Below, in pieces: positions 14,201 to 23,430 of a DNA stretch of 64,000 nt. The notes under the pieces were generated by a model, which did not search any database, was not told the origin of the DNA, and worked only from the letters and a program-made list of their open reading frames with translations. The stretch's first letter is position 1, and each line of letters begins with the position of its first letter. The stretch comes from Bostrychus sinensis (taxonomy: Eukaryota > Chordata > Actinopteri > Gobiiformes > Eleotridae). Where the stretch lies: NCBI GenBank assembly GCA_020698575.1, contig CM036242.1, forward strand, positions 6,878,754 through 6,942,753. The letters are read 5' to 3'. A program made the position numbers and the translations under genes.

Positions 14201-15635
14201 GACAGGAGGCCCTGCCCCATCCTGCAGCCGGCGCACAATCAGTGATGTGAACAGCTGACGTGCACCTCGTCAATTACAGCAGATAACGAGAAATCGTGGA
14301 CAAAATGGAGACTTTCTAATCCATAAAGGTGTTTTACTCATGTCAAGCTTCAACTCAGTCTTTGTTTGATGACAATCAATCACATATTGTCGTAGATCTG
14401 ATCATAAACAGCTGTTTGAAATAAGAAGAGCAGTAACATGTGACGTGGCTGAAGCACGGCATCGTGGGACATGTTTCTTACAATGTCTTACCTCTGTTAT
14501 TACAGAGTAAAAGCTCCATAAAGCATAAGTTCAGATGTCCTGACAAAAGCTTTTGTAGCCTGTGAAGTTTTCTGAAGCTTACAGCCCAGTGATGAGAGCG
14601 AGGACTGTGTTTCTGAGCTGCAGGGGCGGAGAAGAGCGGGGGCTACACTGGGCATCGGGGAACCATTAAGAAAAACTTGGTCAGATTATAAAAACAAAAG
14701 TTAATGTCCAGTTTCATTTATGCTTCTGTATGAGTAGAGCAGCAGCTCATGTTTAAAACAGAAAAGTTGTTATAAAAATGTTTTGTCTTGAATCTTGGAA
14801 AATCACAAATAATATATTTTCTACATAAAATAATATAATATCATCTAAAATGCACCAGAATTTCTCTCCCTTAGACCCCCCCAACCTTATATTTTACAAC
14901 TTGAAAAAAAAAAAAAAAAGGCTGCTATACATGAGGAGCACACACACGCGCGCGCACACACACTTATATATTGAATATTGTGCAAACCCTGAATTACTGA
15001 GCATTATGTACTTTAACAATATTTTATAGTGTATATCTACGTGCAAATTAATGTTTGTAAAACATAATCTAGATTATGTCTGTGGCCCCCTCGCTGTAAA
15101 CTGTGGCCCTGGGCTGAACACACTGATAAAGATTGTTTGGCTCCACCACTGTTTTAAAGAAGTACTACTTTACTGCATCTGTTATATTAAAGTACTGTGT
15201 GTCTACAGGGTTAGGGTTAGGGAACATGACAAAAACAAATGATTTTAAACCAAAATATTTTGTACTTCAAACCAACTCAAAAATGTAGTAGAGTAAAAAG
15301 TACAGATACTTGCTCTAAAATGAAGTCAAGTAAAAGTAAAAGTACCCCTTGTAAAATTTACTCAAGTTAAAGTACAGACACATGAAAATTGTACTTAAGT
15401 AAAGTAACTAAGTACTTTTACTTTGTTACATTCCACCACTGATCAGACCAATACTATATAATAATAAAGAAGACTGTAGTTACCTTTGGTGGTTTTGCAG
15501 AGGACAGCACTGAGAACTGAAAGAAGAATTGTAAAACAGTTTATGTGGACAAAGACCTGTATCTTTACTTGTTTACAGTGAAAATGTAGAGTACTCACAG
15601 ATGAAGGCCAGAGTCCAGACCTGAGAGGAGCCCAT
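221..15635 (-). CDS. Fc receptor-like Ig-superfamily receptor, 8 Ig domains, inhibitory-type tail
   Basis: Seventeen exons join in frame to about 930 residues: 15599-15635, 15484-15516, 12242-12502, 11811-12068, 8608-8868, 8169-8426, 5294-5563, 4882-5181, 4535-4810, 2688-2945, 2484-2600, 2402-2417, 2251-2321, 1634-1672, 1495-1566, 570-635, 221-420. A split signal peptide (about residues 1-23) precedes eight Ig domains (24-737), one TM segment (about 747-770) and a tail with tyrosine motifs at Y809 (VTYSEL), Y831 (CVYSNV), Y848 (VLYSQI) and Y877 (TLYSEV). The 33-nt second signal-peptide exon, phase-1 Ig exons and motif order resemble Fc receptor/FCRL genes, so it is likely a leukocyte surface receptor that recruits SH2 phosphatases. 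The ligand cannot be inferred. No frameshift or stop breaks it. Exact orthology is unclear, since fish have lineage-specific expansions of such receptors; related families (LITR, DICP) are alternatives. Confidence 0.85.
570..635 (-). CDS. Receptor exon 16: ITIM exon (VLYSQI)
   Basis: 66 nt, phase 1 to 1, coding DVDVLYSQINHHKKGNAKEE and TK. VLYSQI is a full ITIM consensus around Y848. Confidence 0.83.
1495..1566 (-). CDS. Receptor exon 15: tyrosine-motif exon (CVYSNV)
   Basis: 72 nt, phase 1 to 1. It codes GRRNREQEDFCVYSNVMAHS and a short alanine run from a GCA repeat at the donor. The motif is ITIM-like except for Cys at Y-2. Confidence 0.72.
1634..1672 (-). CDS. Receptor exon 14: ITIM exon (VTYSEL)
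   Basis: 39 nt, phase 1 to 1, coding DVTYSELELQNTH. VTYSEL fits the ITIM consensus (V/I/L/S)xYxx(L/V/I), centred on Y809. Confidence 0.85.
2251..2321 (-). CDS. Receptor exon 13: cytoplasmic linker
   Basis: 71 nt coding SQETNQTSAEGHMTSNDHSS and PPD, polar and without tyrosine. It returns the frame to phase 1. Confidence 0.7.
2402..2417 (-). CDS. Receptor exon 12: 16-nt cytoplasmic micro-exon
   Basis: Bounded by a poly-T/ACAG acceptor and a GTCAGT donor, and codes DLCFMR. It shifts phase 1 to phase 2, which the next exon (71 nt) shifts back, so the two are needed together. Confidence 0.6.
2484..2600 (-). CDS. Receptor exon 11: transmembrane segment
   Basis: 117 nt, phase 1 to 1. A membrane-proximal VLKERSSS is followed by about 23 hydrophobic residues ending in a leucine run, then the basic stop-transfer WRYRKTK. 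No charged residue lies within the helix, so pairing with an adaptor such as FcR gamma is not indicated. Confidence 0.85.
2688..2945 (-). CDS. Receptor exon 10: Ig domain D8 (membrane-proximal)
   Basis: The cysteines are in SVSLGCKLG and GFYKCEAH. The donor chosen is AAAT/GTGGGT, because it gives 258 nt and the phase 1 that the transmembrane frame needs. The alternative GTACAA donor four bases on would break the frame. Confidence 0.8.
3010..3720 (+). mobile_element. Degraded L2-type LINE reverse-transcriptase fragment
   Basis: Lies in the receptor intron between D8 and D7, on the opposite strand. Frameshifted pieces of a reverse transcriptase can be read: a block like GVPSGSVLRP near 3240, a broken YADDTQIYI block near 3285, SDKTELMVV at 3385-3420, and a C-terminal block around 3590-3700 like SVTAEALKHTFISSFMDCC. 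Stops and frameshifts show it is dead. Confidence 0.7.
3800..4010 (-). repeat. RTE (Rex3-like) 3'-end fragment
   Basis: The plus strand reads TTATCCATCCATTTT then CACTTTATCCGGGTCATGGGG and a GCAGCAGTCTAA block. This is the reverse complement of the common fish RTE tail that ends in a GGATAAG block and a GATG-type tail. It is 5'-truncated. Confidence 0.5.
4535..4810 (-). CDS. Receptor exon 9: Ig domain D7
   Basis: 276 nt. It begins DTDSPVSPTV; SVSCESSS and YKCDFNQT supply candidate disulphide cysteines, with extra cysteines in LQQCP and FWCESG. The N-glycosylation sequons NQT and NIT are visible. Confidence 0.82.
4882..5181 (-). CDS. Receptor exon 8: Ig domain D6
   Basis: 300 nt, the longest Ig exon. 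SVSLKCAV and GFVCRAARG carry the cysteines and RFYWYKA the core tryptophan. It starts with a proline/serine-rich strand, LSWLSPGAS. Confidence 0.83.
5294..5563 (-). CDS. Receptor exon 7: Ig domain D5
   Basis: 270 nt, phase 1 to 1. Cysteines lie in LTLRCEIED and GVYSCRGV, with WTYEWRKTG and SESDRGVYSC signatures. This is the first Ig domain outside the duplicated D1-D2/D3-D4 modules. Confidence 0.85.
5564..8168. other. Receptor intron (D4-D5): repeat remnants only
   Basis: No exon-like block was found. AT-rich DNA at 5600-5820. Repeat-like pieces include a GAAGACGTTTCACCTCTTAT block at 7345-7370 (a widespread fish repeat motif), an AG-dinucleotide run at 7548-7561 and a CT-rich imperfect repeat at 7850-7920. 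The block around 7650-7690 is an inverted match to 14343-14390. Confidence 0.5.
8169..8426 (-). CDS. Receptor exon 6: Ig domain D4
   Basis: 258 nt, the same length as D2. It begins GQSRSIELTP; the cysteines are in VTLSCDVE and GGVYSCRG. It is a paralogous copy of D2. Confidence 0.85.
8608..8868 (-). CDS. Receptor exon 5: Ig domain D3
   Basis: 261 nt, the same length as D1, with YLRDTVTLRCVG, FYKDGVLL and ALYCCGI. The donor is GTAAGT and the acceptor AACAG. It is a paralogous copy of D1. Confidence 0.85.
9195..11231 (+). mobile_element. 5'-truncated L2 LINE with (ATT)n tail
   Basis: Sits in the receptor intron between D3 and D2. The open pieces read in order as an L2 ORF2: endonuclease C-terminus (HNRGHTLDLVITDAP near 9205), reverse-transcriptase blocks CGVPQGSVLGPTLFTIYL (10180) and HCYADDTQLYIEV (10272), the LDYGNALL/QNSAARIL region (10650-10730) and the C-terminal GDRAFESAAP (10950). 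The tail has a CACTATAAATAAA block and an ATT microsatellite at 11196-11231. Several frameshifts and stops interrupt it. Confidence 0.88.
11811..12068 (-). CDS. Receptor exon 4: Ig domain D2
   Basis: 258 nt, phase 1 to 1. It begins GWSRSIKLTP; the cysteines are in VTLRCYVEG and GGVYSCRG. It resembles D4 at 8169-8426, including the shared segment IRQSSVYDSQMEIL / IRHSSVYDSQMEIL. Confidence 0.85.
12242..12502 (-). CDS. Receptor exon 3: Ig domain D1
   Basis: 261 nt, phase 1 to 1. The first cysteine is in SVTLRCVG and the second in GLYSCGI, with YxNG and SVSESDQGLY strand signatures. It closely resembles D3 at 8608-8868. Confidence 0.85.
12908..13015. repeat. 9-bp minisatellite (CCGCCATCA)n
   Basis: About eleven near-perfect copies of a 9-bp unit in the receptor's first long intron. 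A unit length divisible by three keeps frames open on both strands (His/Arg or Met/Ala/Val repeats), but nothing else suggests coding. Confidence 0.9.
13150..14181. mobile_element. Non-autonomous hAT element, ~1.03 kb
   Basis: Starts CAGTGATTCTTAAACT and ends in the reverse complement of CAGTGTTTCTCAGACT, the hAT-Charlie style terminus. Flanking 8-mers GCATAGAG and ATGTAGAG (6/8 identical) fit a decayed 8-bp target duplication. No transposase frame. Confidence 0.75.
15160..15440. repeat. Fish MITE of the ACTTAAGTAAAAGTA type (copy 1)
   Basis: Dense AAGTAAAAGTACCCC-type sequence ending in TTCCACCACTG. It aligns through most of its length with 55200-55480, so the two are copies of one family. 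Ends with the family's terminal motif just upstream of receptor exon 2. Confidence 0.7.
15484..15516 (-). CDS. Receptor exon 2: 33-nt second half of signal peptide
   Basis: Flanked by a polypyrimidine CAG acceptor and a GTAACT donor. It completes a hydrophobic stretch FLSAVLC followed by KTTK and ends in phase 1, as all the Ig exons need. Confidence 0.78.
15599..15635 (-). CDS. Receptor exon 1: start codon and first half of signal peptide
   Basis: The ATG at 15635-15633 opens MGSSQVWTLAFI and runs to a GTGAGT donor after one base of the next codon. A short peptide exon followed by a tiny second exon is the classic Fc receptor signal-peptide layout. Confidence 0.8.
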
Positions 15636-16054
15636 CCTCAAACCCAGAGCTGCTCTGCTTCAGCTACACCTGCTACACTGAGACTAAAAAGAGGAAGATA
15701 GATTTGAATAAAATTGAGCTGGTACATTGTTAGACTGAGACTGGTCTGCATTTCCTTCTCTTGCACACACAAGCCACACTGTGAGTTCACACACGTGTCG
15801 CAGCTACTTTTAAACCAAATGTTTCCCTTTTGCAGTGCCCAGACAGTTTAAGTGGTTTTACTACATTTAAAATCGATTATAAATTTGCATTTGGCAGAAA
15901 ACAAAATTACCCACTAGTCCCTCCCACAACCGCTTTAAGGATTTCAGTTCTATTTTTTACTCTCATTTTGACTGATCTCAACACTGATAAAAAAAAAAAA
16001 AAAAAAAAATCACTGTCCAGACAAAAAAAAAAAAATAATAAATTAAAAAAATCA

Positions 16055-17163
16055 GCTCGAATGTAACATCAAAATATAAGGAACTTTTTGTTCTACAGCT
16101 ACTTCATTATGTTTCCCACTTCTGTGACGCTAATGTTAGCAGTTAGCTTACCTTAGCTTGTAGCCTCGTGCAGATAAAAATATAATCCTCCTCTGAGACA
16201 AACAGCTGCAATAATCCAATCCCTTTTGTTCATTACTGTGATCAGACGAGTTTAATCTAGTGCATATAATTATTATTGACTGATAAATACTTGAGTTAAA
16301 CACCTGTGTGTGTGGCAGAGTTTTATTTACTAGAGTTTAAATAACCACAGAGTTTTATTTACTAGAGTTTAAATAACCACAGAGTTTTATTTACTAGAGT
16401 TTAAATAACCACAGAGTTTTATTTACTAGAGTTTAAATAACCGCAGAGTTTTATTTACTAGAGTTTAAATAACCACGGAGTTTTATTTACTAGAGTTTAA
16501 ATAACCACAGAGTTTTATTTACTAGAGTTTAAATAACCACAGAGTTTTATTTACTAGAGTTTAAATAACCACAGAGTTTTATTTACTAGTTTAAATAACC
16601 GCAGAGTTTTATTTACTAGAGTTTAAATAACCACGGAGTTTTATTTACTAGAGTTTAAATAACCACAGAGTTTTATTTACTAGAGTTTAAATAACCACGG
16701 AGTTTTATTTACTAGAGTTTAAATAACCACAGAGTTTTATTTACTAGAGTTTAAATAACCACGGAGTTTTATTTACTAGAGTTTAAATAACCACAGAGTT
16801 TTATTTACTAGAGTTTAAATAACCACAGAGTTTTATTTACTGGAGTTTAAATAACCACAGAGTTTTATTTACTAGAGTTTAAATAACCACAGAGTTTTAT
16901 TTACTAGAGTTTAAATAACCGCAGAGTTTTATTTACTAGTTTAAATAACCACAGAGTTTTATTTACTAGTTTAAATAACCACAGAGTTTAGTGACTAGCG
17001 CCCCCTGCTGTTGTAAATAGTTATTACATTTTGCACATATGCACTGCTCGGCCGTGGGTCTGAGTCGCTCCGGTGTCTGCAGCGACTTTCAGTGGCGACA
17101 GAGGAGACCTGAGGAGACGAGCAGTGTTGACAGTGGTCGGTGTTGGGTTGGTGTGTCCCAGGC
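16055..17163. mobile_element. TTAA-flanked MITE (copy 1) hosting a satellite
   Basis: Ends in GTGTGTCCCAGGC followed by TTAA at 17164-17167, and its reverse complement matches 49422-49900: the TAGCGCC block, the CTGTTGTAAATAGTTATT block, and the CATAATGAA plus CTTATATTTT blocks. The other end is truncated near an A-rich stretch at 15980-16040. TTAA flanks suggest the piggyBac/Kolobok type. Confidence 0.65.
16317..16989. repeat. 32-bp tandem satellite, ~21 units
   Basis: The unit is GAGTTTTATTTACTAGAG followed by TTTAAATAACCACA. Variants CCACGG and CCGCAG recur, and several units lack AGAG. The array sits inside the TTAA MITE at a spot where the sister copy (about 49608-49650) has only one recognisable unit. 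Confidence 0.95.
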
Positions 17164-17167
17164 TTAA

Positions 17168-17720
17168 CACACACTTCTGACTTCAGACAGAAACACATTG
17201 TTTACTTCACAAACAGCCAAAATAAGACCAAAATACTCTTGTACTAAACAATCACTTCAGTTCACATCAGTTAAAGCTCTGTGGGACCTTTCCACCACAA
17301 ACAGGCTGGAAATCCCCTCAAGGTTAATGGAAGTAGTGGGCTTTGGTGTACCTTTCAGCAAAATTGACTTGTTCCAGCTTTCTACAATGTTATAATTGTT
17401 CCCTCATCATTCATTTATCAAAAAAAAAAAAAAAAAAAAACAGTGTACAACTCTGTTTCCACTGATTCCTCACAGACATTTTTCATTACTTATTTAAAAG
17501 GTTTTCTTTTGGTCAGATAGTGTTTTTAAAGGTTGTAAAATGTGCAATGCCATTTAAGAGGTGACCTGTATATCCCCTTTAAAATAAAGACAGTGAAGTA
17601 AATGGATAGTTCATGGTCCCCTGAGAGAGCTGGCAGATGAGGTGTGAGTACATTGTCTTGATGATTGCCTGTCTCTTAGTAAAAGGACATTTATTTATTT
17701 ATAGATATTTCTTTTCTATA
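17168..17720. other. Intergenic stretch without recognised gene
   Basis: Holds a poly-A run (17421-17440) and AT-rich DNA. No conserved coding block or paired termini seen. Confidence 0.4.
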
Positions 17721-18059
17721 TACAGTTGTGTTCAAAATAATAACAGCCATAATATTTCTAGATGGCAAATAACTTACAAGTAGGTGTAGTAATAGAAAAC
17801 TAATAGGGCCAACAGTTGTGAGTGCATGCTGCTGATTCTTTTTAAATTCTTCTTTATGTGAATAATTAATTGAAAGGGGTATGTTCAAAATATTAGCAGT
17901 GTGGCGCTCTCAAGGCCCTCAGTCAGCTGTGAGAAACCAGTTGTCCCTGATTTAAGGACAAAGGCAGGACATGTGCAGGCTGGTTAGATCACATTTCTCT
18001 CAGAAAAGTTGACTGGAGAGGGGGAAAACATATAAAGAAGTGCAAAAAATTATAGGCTG

Positions 18060-18370
18060 TTCAGTGAATCCTCTAAAATGGCGACCAAAACCTGAAAAAT
18101 GTGAAGAAAACAAGAAATCATCATTCGAATGGACTGAAGAAGAGACAAAATGCCAAAGGCTCAGCCAATGATCAGCTCCAGGGAGATTAAAGAAGATCTA
18201 AAAATACCTGAGGACTGTAACAATTAGGAGATGCCTTTGTGAAGCCAAACTTTCAGCAAGAAGCCCCCGCAAAGTCCCATTGTTAAACAAAAAGAGGTTA
18301 AAGAACACACTGACTGGCCTAAAGAGAAATGGAGCAACATTTTGTCCACTGATGAAAGTAAGATTGTGGG
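18060..18370 (+). pseudogene. Tc1-type transposase, N-terminal remnant
   Basis: Readable pieces include the helix-turn-helix region and WPKEKWSNIL...TDESKI, the segment around the catalytic Asp in Tc1 transposases. Frameshifts and stops are present, and it is cut off by the nested insertion at about 18370. Confidence 0.7.
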
Positions 18371-18633
18371 GGCAGGGCACCTAGGGGCGTGTCCAAATCG
18401 ATTCTCCCCAATGGTACAGGACTTGGTCTAAAGAGGCTGAACTTGGGGCTGGCACAAGTTCAAAGGTGGTGTCTGCTCTAAACTCTAAACCAATCAGAGC
18501 AGCTCTGTCCCAGCTCCACTGCAGCGTGAGAGGATCAGCAGCATTAGAATAAAACACTTTCATAAAACTAATTCATTAATAAAAGACAGGCTAATAAAAA
18601 TATTATGTGATTAATAATATTATTTATTTTTAG

Positions 18634-18880
18634 CACGTTGGCATAATGGCTAGCACTCCTGCCTCACAGAGAGAAGGTCCTGGGTTCGATTCCCGGACCG
18701 GGTGGGGCCTTTCTGTGTGGAGTTTGCATGTTCTCCCTGTGTCTGCGTAGGTTTCCTCCGGGTGCTCCAGTTTCCCCTACCACTAAAAACATGTACAATA
18801 GGTCCCCCATGGGGCCAGGACTCTTGTGCAAAAGAGATTCTGAATCTCAGTGGGGCTTTCCTAGTTAAAGAAAGGTCAAA
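18634..18880 (+). repeat. tRNA-like-headed SINE/retroposon
   Basis: The head has a box A-like TGGCATAATGG and a box B GGTTCGATTCC separated as in tRNA genes. It is followed by the common fish body CTTTCTGTGTGGAGTTTGC and TTTCCTCCGGGTGCTCC. It is not a functional tRNA: the acceptor stem does not close. Confidence 0.7.
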
Positions 18881-19285
18881 AAATGTATAATTTTATTTTT
18901 ATCTGATATTTAAACATTTATTTTTGGTTTTCTAGGAAAAGCTTAACTTGTTGATCCTTTGAGATAAAAAATCAGTTGCTTAATGTCTACTTTTCTATTT
19001 CTTATTGCCAAGGTCATGTATTAAAACTAATTTTCTTTAGAGTCCTGACTTGATTGAGGTTCATATTCCTAACACCACACATAGGCAGGCCATATGTGAG
19101 GATGTTCTTGAAGGTGCACAGGTATGGCCATGTGTTTCAGTTACCACGTTGTACTTAAATTCTCAATAAATATTTGTGGATGTTTATTTATTGTTTAGTC
19201 TTATCTGTAGCCTGGGTGAAGTCTTGGTCTTTGGATCTGTGTATATTTGATTTTTGGAATTACAATGCTAGTTATCATCTTAGAG

Positions 19286-20213
19286 CAGGGGTTTGCAACC
19301 TATGGTTTTAGAGCCACGTGCAGCTCTTTAGCCCTGCTCCTGCAGCTCGTTGGGTGTTTGACATCTGGTTATGTAAAATTAGAAATGGAATACATAGACA
19401 ATTTTGAAACAAACTACGTCTGCAGCCCTTTCTCTGTTTAAAATAAGATTTTATCCTTGTTTAATAGAATATGACATAGCCATATTGCCACTGTTTGTAG
19501 CCTTTATTGGCCGCACAGTGCACACACAGACTGATCTGAACACACCTAAGTTAATAAAACAGCTCCAAGAAATGGTTACTAGATGTAACTCCGGTTCTCA
19601 GAGTGTGCGTGGCTCCTGTATTTCTGCTGGTTAGTGCCCTATTAAAAGATAATCAGTGCAGTGAGTATTTAACACAGTTCTTTGTTAGTTTGCAATAATT
19701 AATGACCATCCATAAGCTAAATTTCATTATAGGTTACGTGCCCCAGATGGTCTAGGGGTTGTTTGGGCACAAACAATGTGGTAAAGGGGATGGAGAAACT
19801 GGAAAACGGTGAAAATGCGCAAAAAGGAGTTTATTTTACAGAAAGATAAATGTAAAAAAACAAACAAACAAGGTATTTTGATGGAAACTAATCTAAACAA
19901 AATAAGCTACATAACTAAGGAAAAACTGAAGTCCGTCCGGACGTGGCACAAGGACCCACTGGCCGCCGAGTTGTGGCAGTGTCTGCCATTTAAGTACAGC
20001 TGATGGCCAATTATGAGCAGCTGCGCCAATCAGCTGTCACCTGCACAGAAAAGAGAAAAAGAGGCGGGGCACAACAAATGGAGCTGACGGGTCAAAGGCC
20101 GTAACACCAAACGACTTATGTGCATTGAAACTAGTTGCGGCTTTTTACAGATGTAAGTTTAGTATTTTTTGCAAACAACTGGCTCTTTAGATCTAGAAGG
20201 TTGCAGACCCCTG
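19286..20213. mobile_element. Non-autonomous hAT element with perfect TSD
   Basis: Left end CAGGGGTTTGCAACCT; right end the reverse complement of CAGGGGTCTGCAACCT. Both sides carry the identical 8-bp duplication TCTTAGAG (19278-19285 and 20214-20221). No intact transposase. Confidence 0.93.
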
Positions 20214-20589
20214 TCTTAGAGCATCATTATGCCGCCTTTCACTGACATTGTGGGTTCTGTTTTTTTTTGTTTTTCATTTCAGTATCATATTATTAATTGA
20301 AAAATGCTTTGACTATTTTATATTTCAGTCAGCTGTGAGGAATGGCACGTCACTCCAGTCCTCAGCAACCAAGAACCCATCTGTAGTAAGCCCCAACCAG
20401 CCCCAGATCTGAAGACCTGCAAAGTACTCTGGTAATGTATCCATTCTTGTCTTAGCATGTTCCGCTGCATCTGTAGAACAACAATAATATTGGGCTTTTT
20501 ATTAGAGTTTTTTTAAAAACATGTTGGCTGGTGTATCTTTAATAACATTGAATACTACTTATTTTATAGTTTCTCCAGGACAGCAGACA

Positions 20590-21480
20590 TAATTCCTCAC
20601 CAGAAGATGTCTTGCCTATGAATTCAGGATCCCAACTCTTCCCATTAGATTCACCAGGAGGCTCAGTGGATCTAGAGAGAATAAAATATGTATCTGTTCG
20701 AAAAGTTGTGGTGGCCCAAGACCTTGTGCAAGCGATTATGGACAACAGCGTAATACATTCAACTGTGAAGATAAAGATTGTTAATGACTTTGCAGTTGAT
20801 GATGCTCCAGTGTCACGTGATGTTTACACTGCCTTCTGGAGGCAAGTTCTTGAACTGTGTGAAGGGGAAATGGAGAGAGGCCTAGGTTGAGGCCTGATTT
20901 TGGTGAAGCTGAATGGCCAGTGGTAGGCCTGATTTGGGTTAAAGAGTTGATGGATCATGGGGTCATGCCAGTGATGCTGGCACAGTCCTTCATTTTAGCC
21001 TGTATTTATGGAATGGATTCAGTTGATACCAGTAATCTCATCACATCATTTCTCAACTTTCTTTCTCCCATTGAGAAGTCTGTTATTGAGAAAGCTCTAC
21101 AGGGCACTTCTGAGCAATCTGACGAAGAGGATATACTGGACATATTCAACCTATGTTACCTGCAAAAGATAATATGCAGCTGGCAATTAAAACAATGGCT
21201 CATAAAGCCATTATTAGGAGGCCAAATATGTCATAGATCACTTCTCTACTCGCATGAAGATTCTATTACCTGATAAAGAAAGTGTTATGGCTTCGTACAA
21301 GTCAAAAAAGGCATCAGGAAGGAAGTCTCACAGCTGTTTGAGACTTCAAAGGCTGTCCTTACTCAGATGGAACAGGTTACATTTACTCATTTGCAGCGAT
21401 ATGCAAAAACTGCTGACCAAGCCAAGCAGAAAAAAATCTGTGCTTTTGTACAGGGACTTCAGTTATAGCTGTTGATATAA
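20590..21480 (+). pseudogene. Decayed HECT-like / G2E3-like transposon-associated gene
   Basis: Two open segments (20612-20890 and 20887-21273) overlap in different frames. The first carries DDAPVSRDVYTAFWRQVLEL and the second EWPVVGLIWVKELMDHG and ITSFLNFLSPIEKSVIEKAL. The order of these blocks recalls the multi-copy fish proteins annotated as G2/M-phase E3 ligase (HECT)-like. A frameshift at about 20888 and later stops show it is broken. The family assignment is by recalled pattern, not by alignment. Confidence 0.5.
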
Positions 21481-22229
21481 TTATCATTTAATGGGCAAGC
21501 TGGTCTTAACAGAAGGACAGTAAGTCCCACTTGTGGAGCGATGCTTAAACTGCCCTGCACCTACCCCTACCTTACCCAGATTTCTGTACAGAATTTGACA
21601 ATGTCTTGGCCAGCAACTATTTGGAAATGGATATTGTTTATTATTAATCAGTTCATCAGTATTCATCCAAGTTTCTGTTGAGTCTTCCATTTTGTTTTTT
21701 CCTGTTTGTACCAGATATTGCCATACACCTCTGTTTGGAGCAGCTGTTGTATAAATGTTAAATGCAGGGCCATAAGTTGTTAGTAAGCACTGAACACTAT
21801 CACCTAAAATCTTTTATGTTAAAGTATAAAGCCATCTTAATTACTATTAGGTTCTTGTATTGTGTTTAAAGCACTTTTTCTCCACTGAGGTATTTTTAAC
21901 CTCAGAAAACAGAACTGTTCTGTTTGTTGTTGTTGTTGTTTTTTAAAACAACAAACCTTTAGTTAGTGAAGTTTTTGAAGAATCACCCTGTTCATTCTTG
22001 GAGTGTTATAATTTTTGTCATACTTAAAATTCACTTGACTCTTTATATTTGATTGTAGGGGGCAGTTGTAGATCCTAGTAATGTAGATATAACATCGGAT
22101 GCACTTTTTGCATTCTGCACCTTTATTTCACGGTGTTGGTTTTATATTGACGTGTGTTTTAAACATTGTTAAAGGTCTTAAAGAAATGTTTAAATTGATT
22201 GTTAAATATTAAACAATGTTATCCAGCAA
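21481..22229. other. AT-rich stretch, no gene recognised
   Basis: Follows the HECT-like pseudogene. Contains a GTT-repeat run near 21927-21940. No exon-like or paired-terminus structure seen. Confidence 0.4.
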
Positions 22230-22522
22230 TTAATTACTTGTTCTTATTCCAGAGCTGATTGGTGTTGAACAGAAACACACTTCACTGTGAGCATTCCAAA
22301 CCTGGGAAGTGTCATCCAACTCATCCTGTGAAAAGAACAATATATAATTTAGGAAGAACTGTGGTAAATTCTTAGATAAAAGCCTGACATTTTCAAACTG
22401 CATAAATAATTTACACTTTTTCTTGCAGTTAAGTGCATTATAAATCATGTCACTTGGGGGCACCATAGCCCTGTGGTTTTGTGTGCACTCTTCATGTATT
22501 TGTGCCACTTGTGCGATTTCGG

Positions 22523-23430
22523 CCTCTCTCAAAGCAAAACCGGCCCACATTATCAGGGGAGTTGGATTAGAACGGCGTGTCCCGAAGCCAAGCCAGAAGA
22601 CTTTGAAGACGGAGTTAATTTCCCTAAGAGAATAACCTAGTATACCTTACTTAGGCTACTTAAGTTTTTGAAAAGGCCACACCGAACGCAGCGCGACTCG
22701 GCACTTGAAAATGCTTTAAGATGAACAACGTGGAACTTAAAATATATCTTTTATTGGCTAATAACCGGAAAAAAGTCACGTTTTCAGTCATGGTGCTGGT
22801 AAATAGAACAGACGCATCCTCACAGCGGGCAGCGGCGTTCACCTGTTCTATTTGGATGCGGCTGAAAACATGCTCCTCAGACCTCTGCAGTAAATACAGA
22901 CAGTTCTCTGCTGTGTGTGACACAAAGACACAGCTGTGTAAACACCGAGGGAGAGTGGCATGCTATATCGGGGACAGAGGCAGCAGCTACCGACTCCTGC
23001 TCCACTCAGCACGGGGAAACCCATGTCTGTTGCTTGCTCGCTAATAACCTGCTAATAGGACAGTCCAGTCTCTCCTCACACAGCCTGGAGCGAGTTCTAT
23101 CATTTTGTCTGGTTATTAAAAGATAAAACCTATATTTTAAACTCCATGTTCATTTTAAAGGCTTTTCAAGTGCAGAGTTGTTCAGATGATGTTCAGTGAG
23201 TTCACGCGAATGACACGTGGCGGCGCTCGCCATGTGTGTTGGGCCTAGCAATATGACAAGTTGAAGCCATATGGTATTTGTATTAATGGATGGATCGCTG
23301 GATTTTTTGGAGTAAACTTATATGCTTATTGCCTAGCTAGCCTATAAAGTTAACAGCAGCCAGAAATTGATTGGTGGATATTAGCTCTCTTGGAGGGTGC
23401 CCTATGAGAGGCGATCTTGGGACATTATTA
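22523..23430 (+). pseudogene. Second integrase remnant in the opposite orientation
   Basis: The plus strand at 22557-22640 (GAGTTGGATTAGAACGGCG, then a CCAAGCCAGAAGAC block) matches the minus-strand copy at about 24005-24050. Plus-strand 23250-23425 (YDKLKPYGICINGW-like, then GGAGGGTGCCCTATGAGAG) matches the minus copy at 23770-23960. The two pieces are separated by the inverted-repeat insert at 22700-23185. Confidence 0.5.
22700..23185. mobile_element. Inverted-repeat element inside the integrase remnant
   Basis: Terminal stretches of about 65 bp pair: GGCACTTGAAAATGCTTTAA at 22700 and the reverse complement of TGCACTTGAAAAGCCTTTAA at 23185, continuing through a GAACTTAAAATATA-type block and a TAATAACC block. 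The interior ORFs match nothing recognised. A target duplication was not resolved. Confidence 0.6.

Noticed and set aside
15207..15222. Telomere-like AGGGTTAGGGTTAGGG
   Set aside because: Only about two and a half units; too short to argue for a fusion or interstitial telomere.
18634..18705. tRNA gene
   Set aside because: Boxes A and B are present but the cloverleaf does not close and it is followed by a retroposon body.
22721..23126. Open frames inside the 22700-23185 insert
   Set aside because: They lie between inverted repeats of a non-autonomous element and show no known domain.
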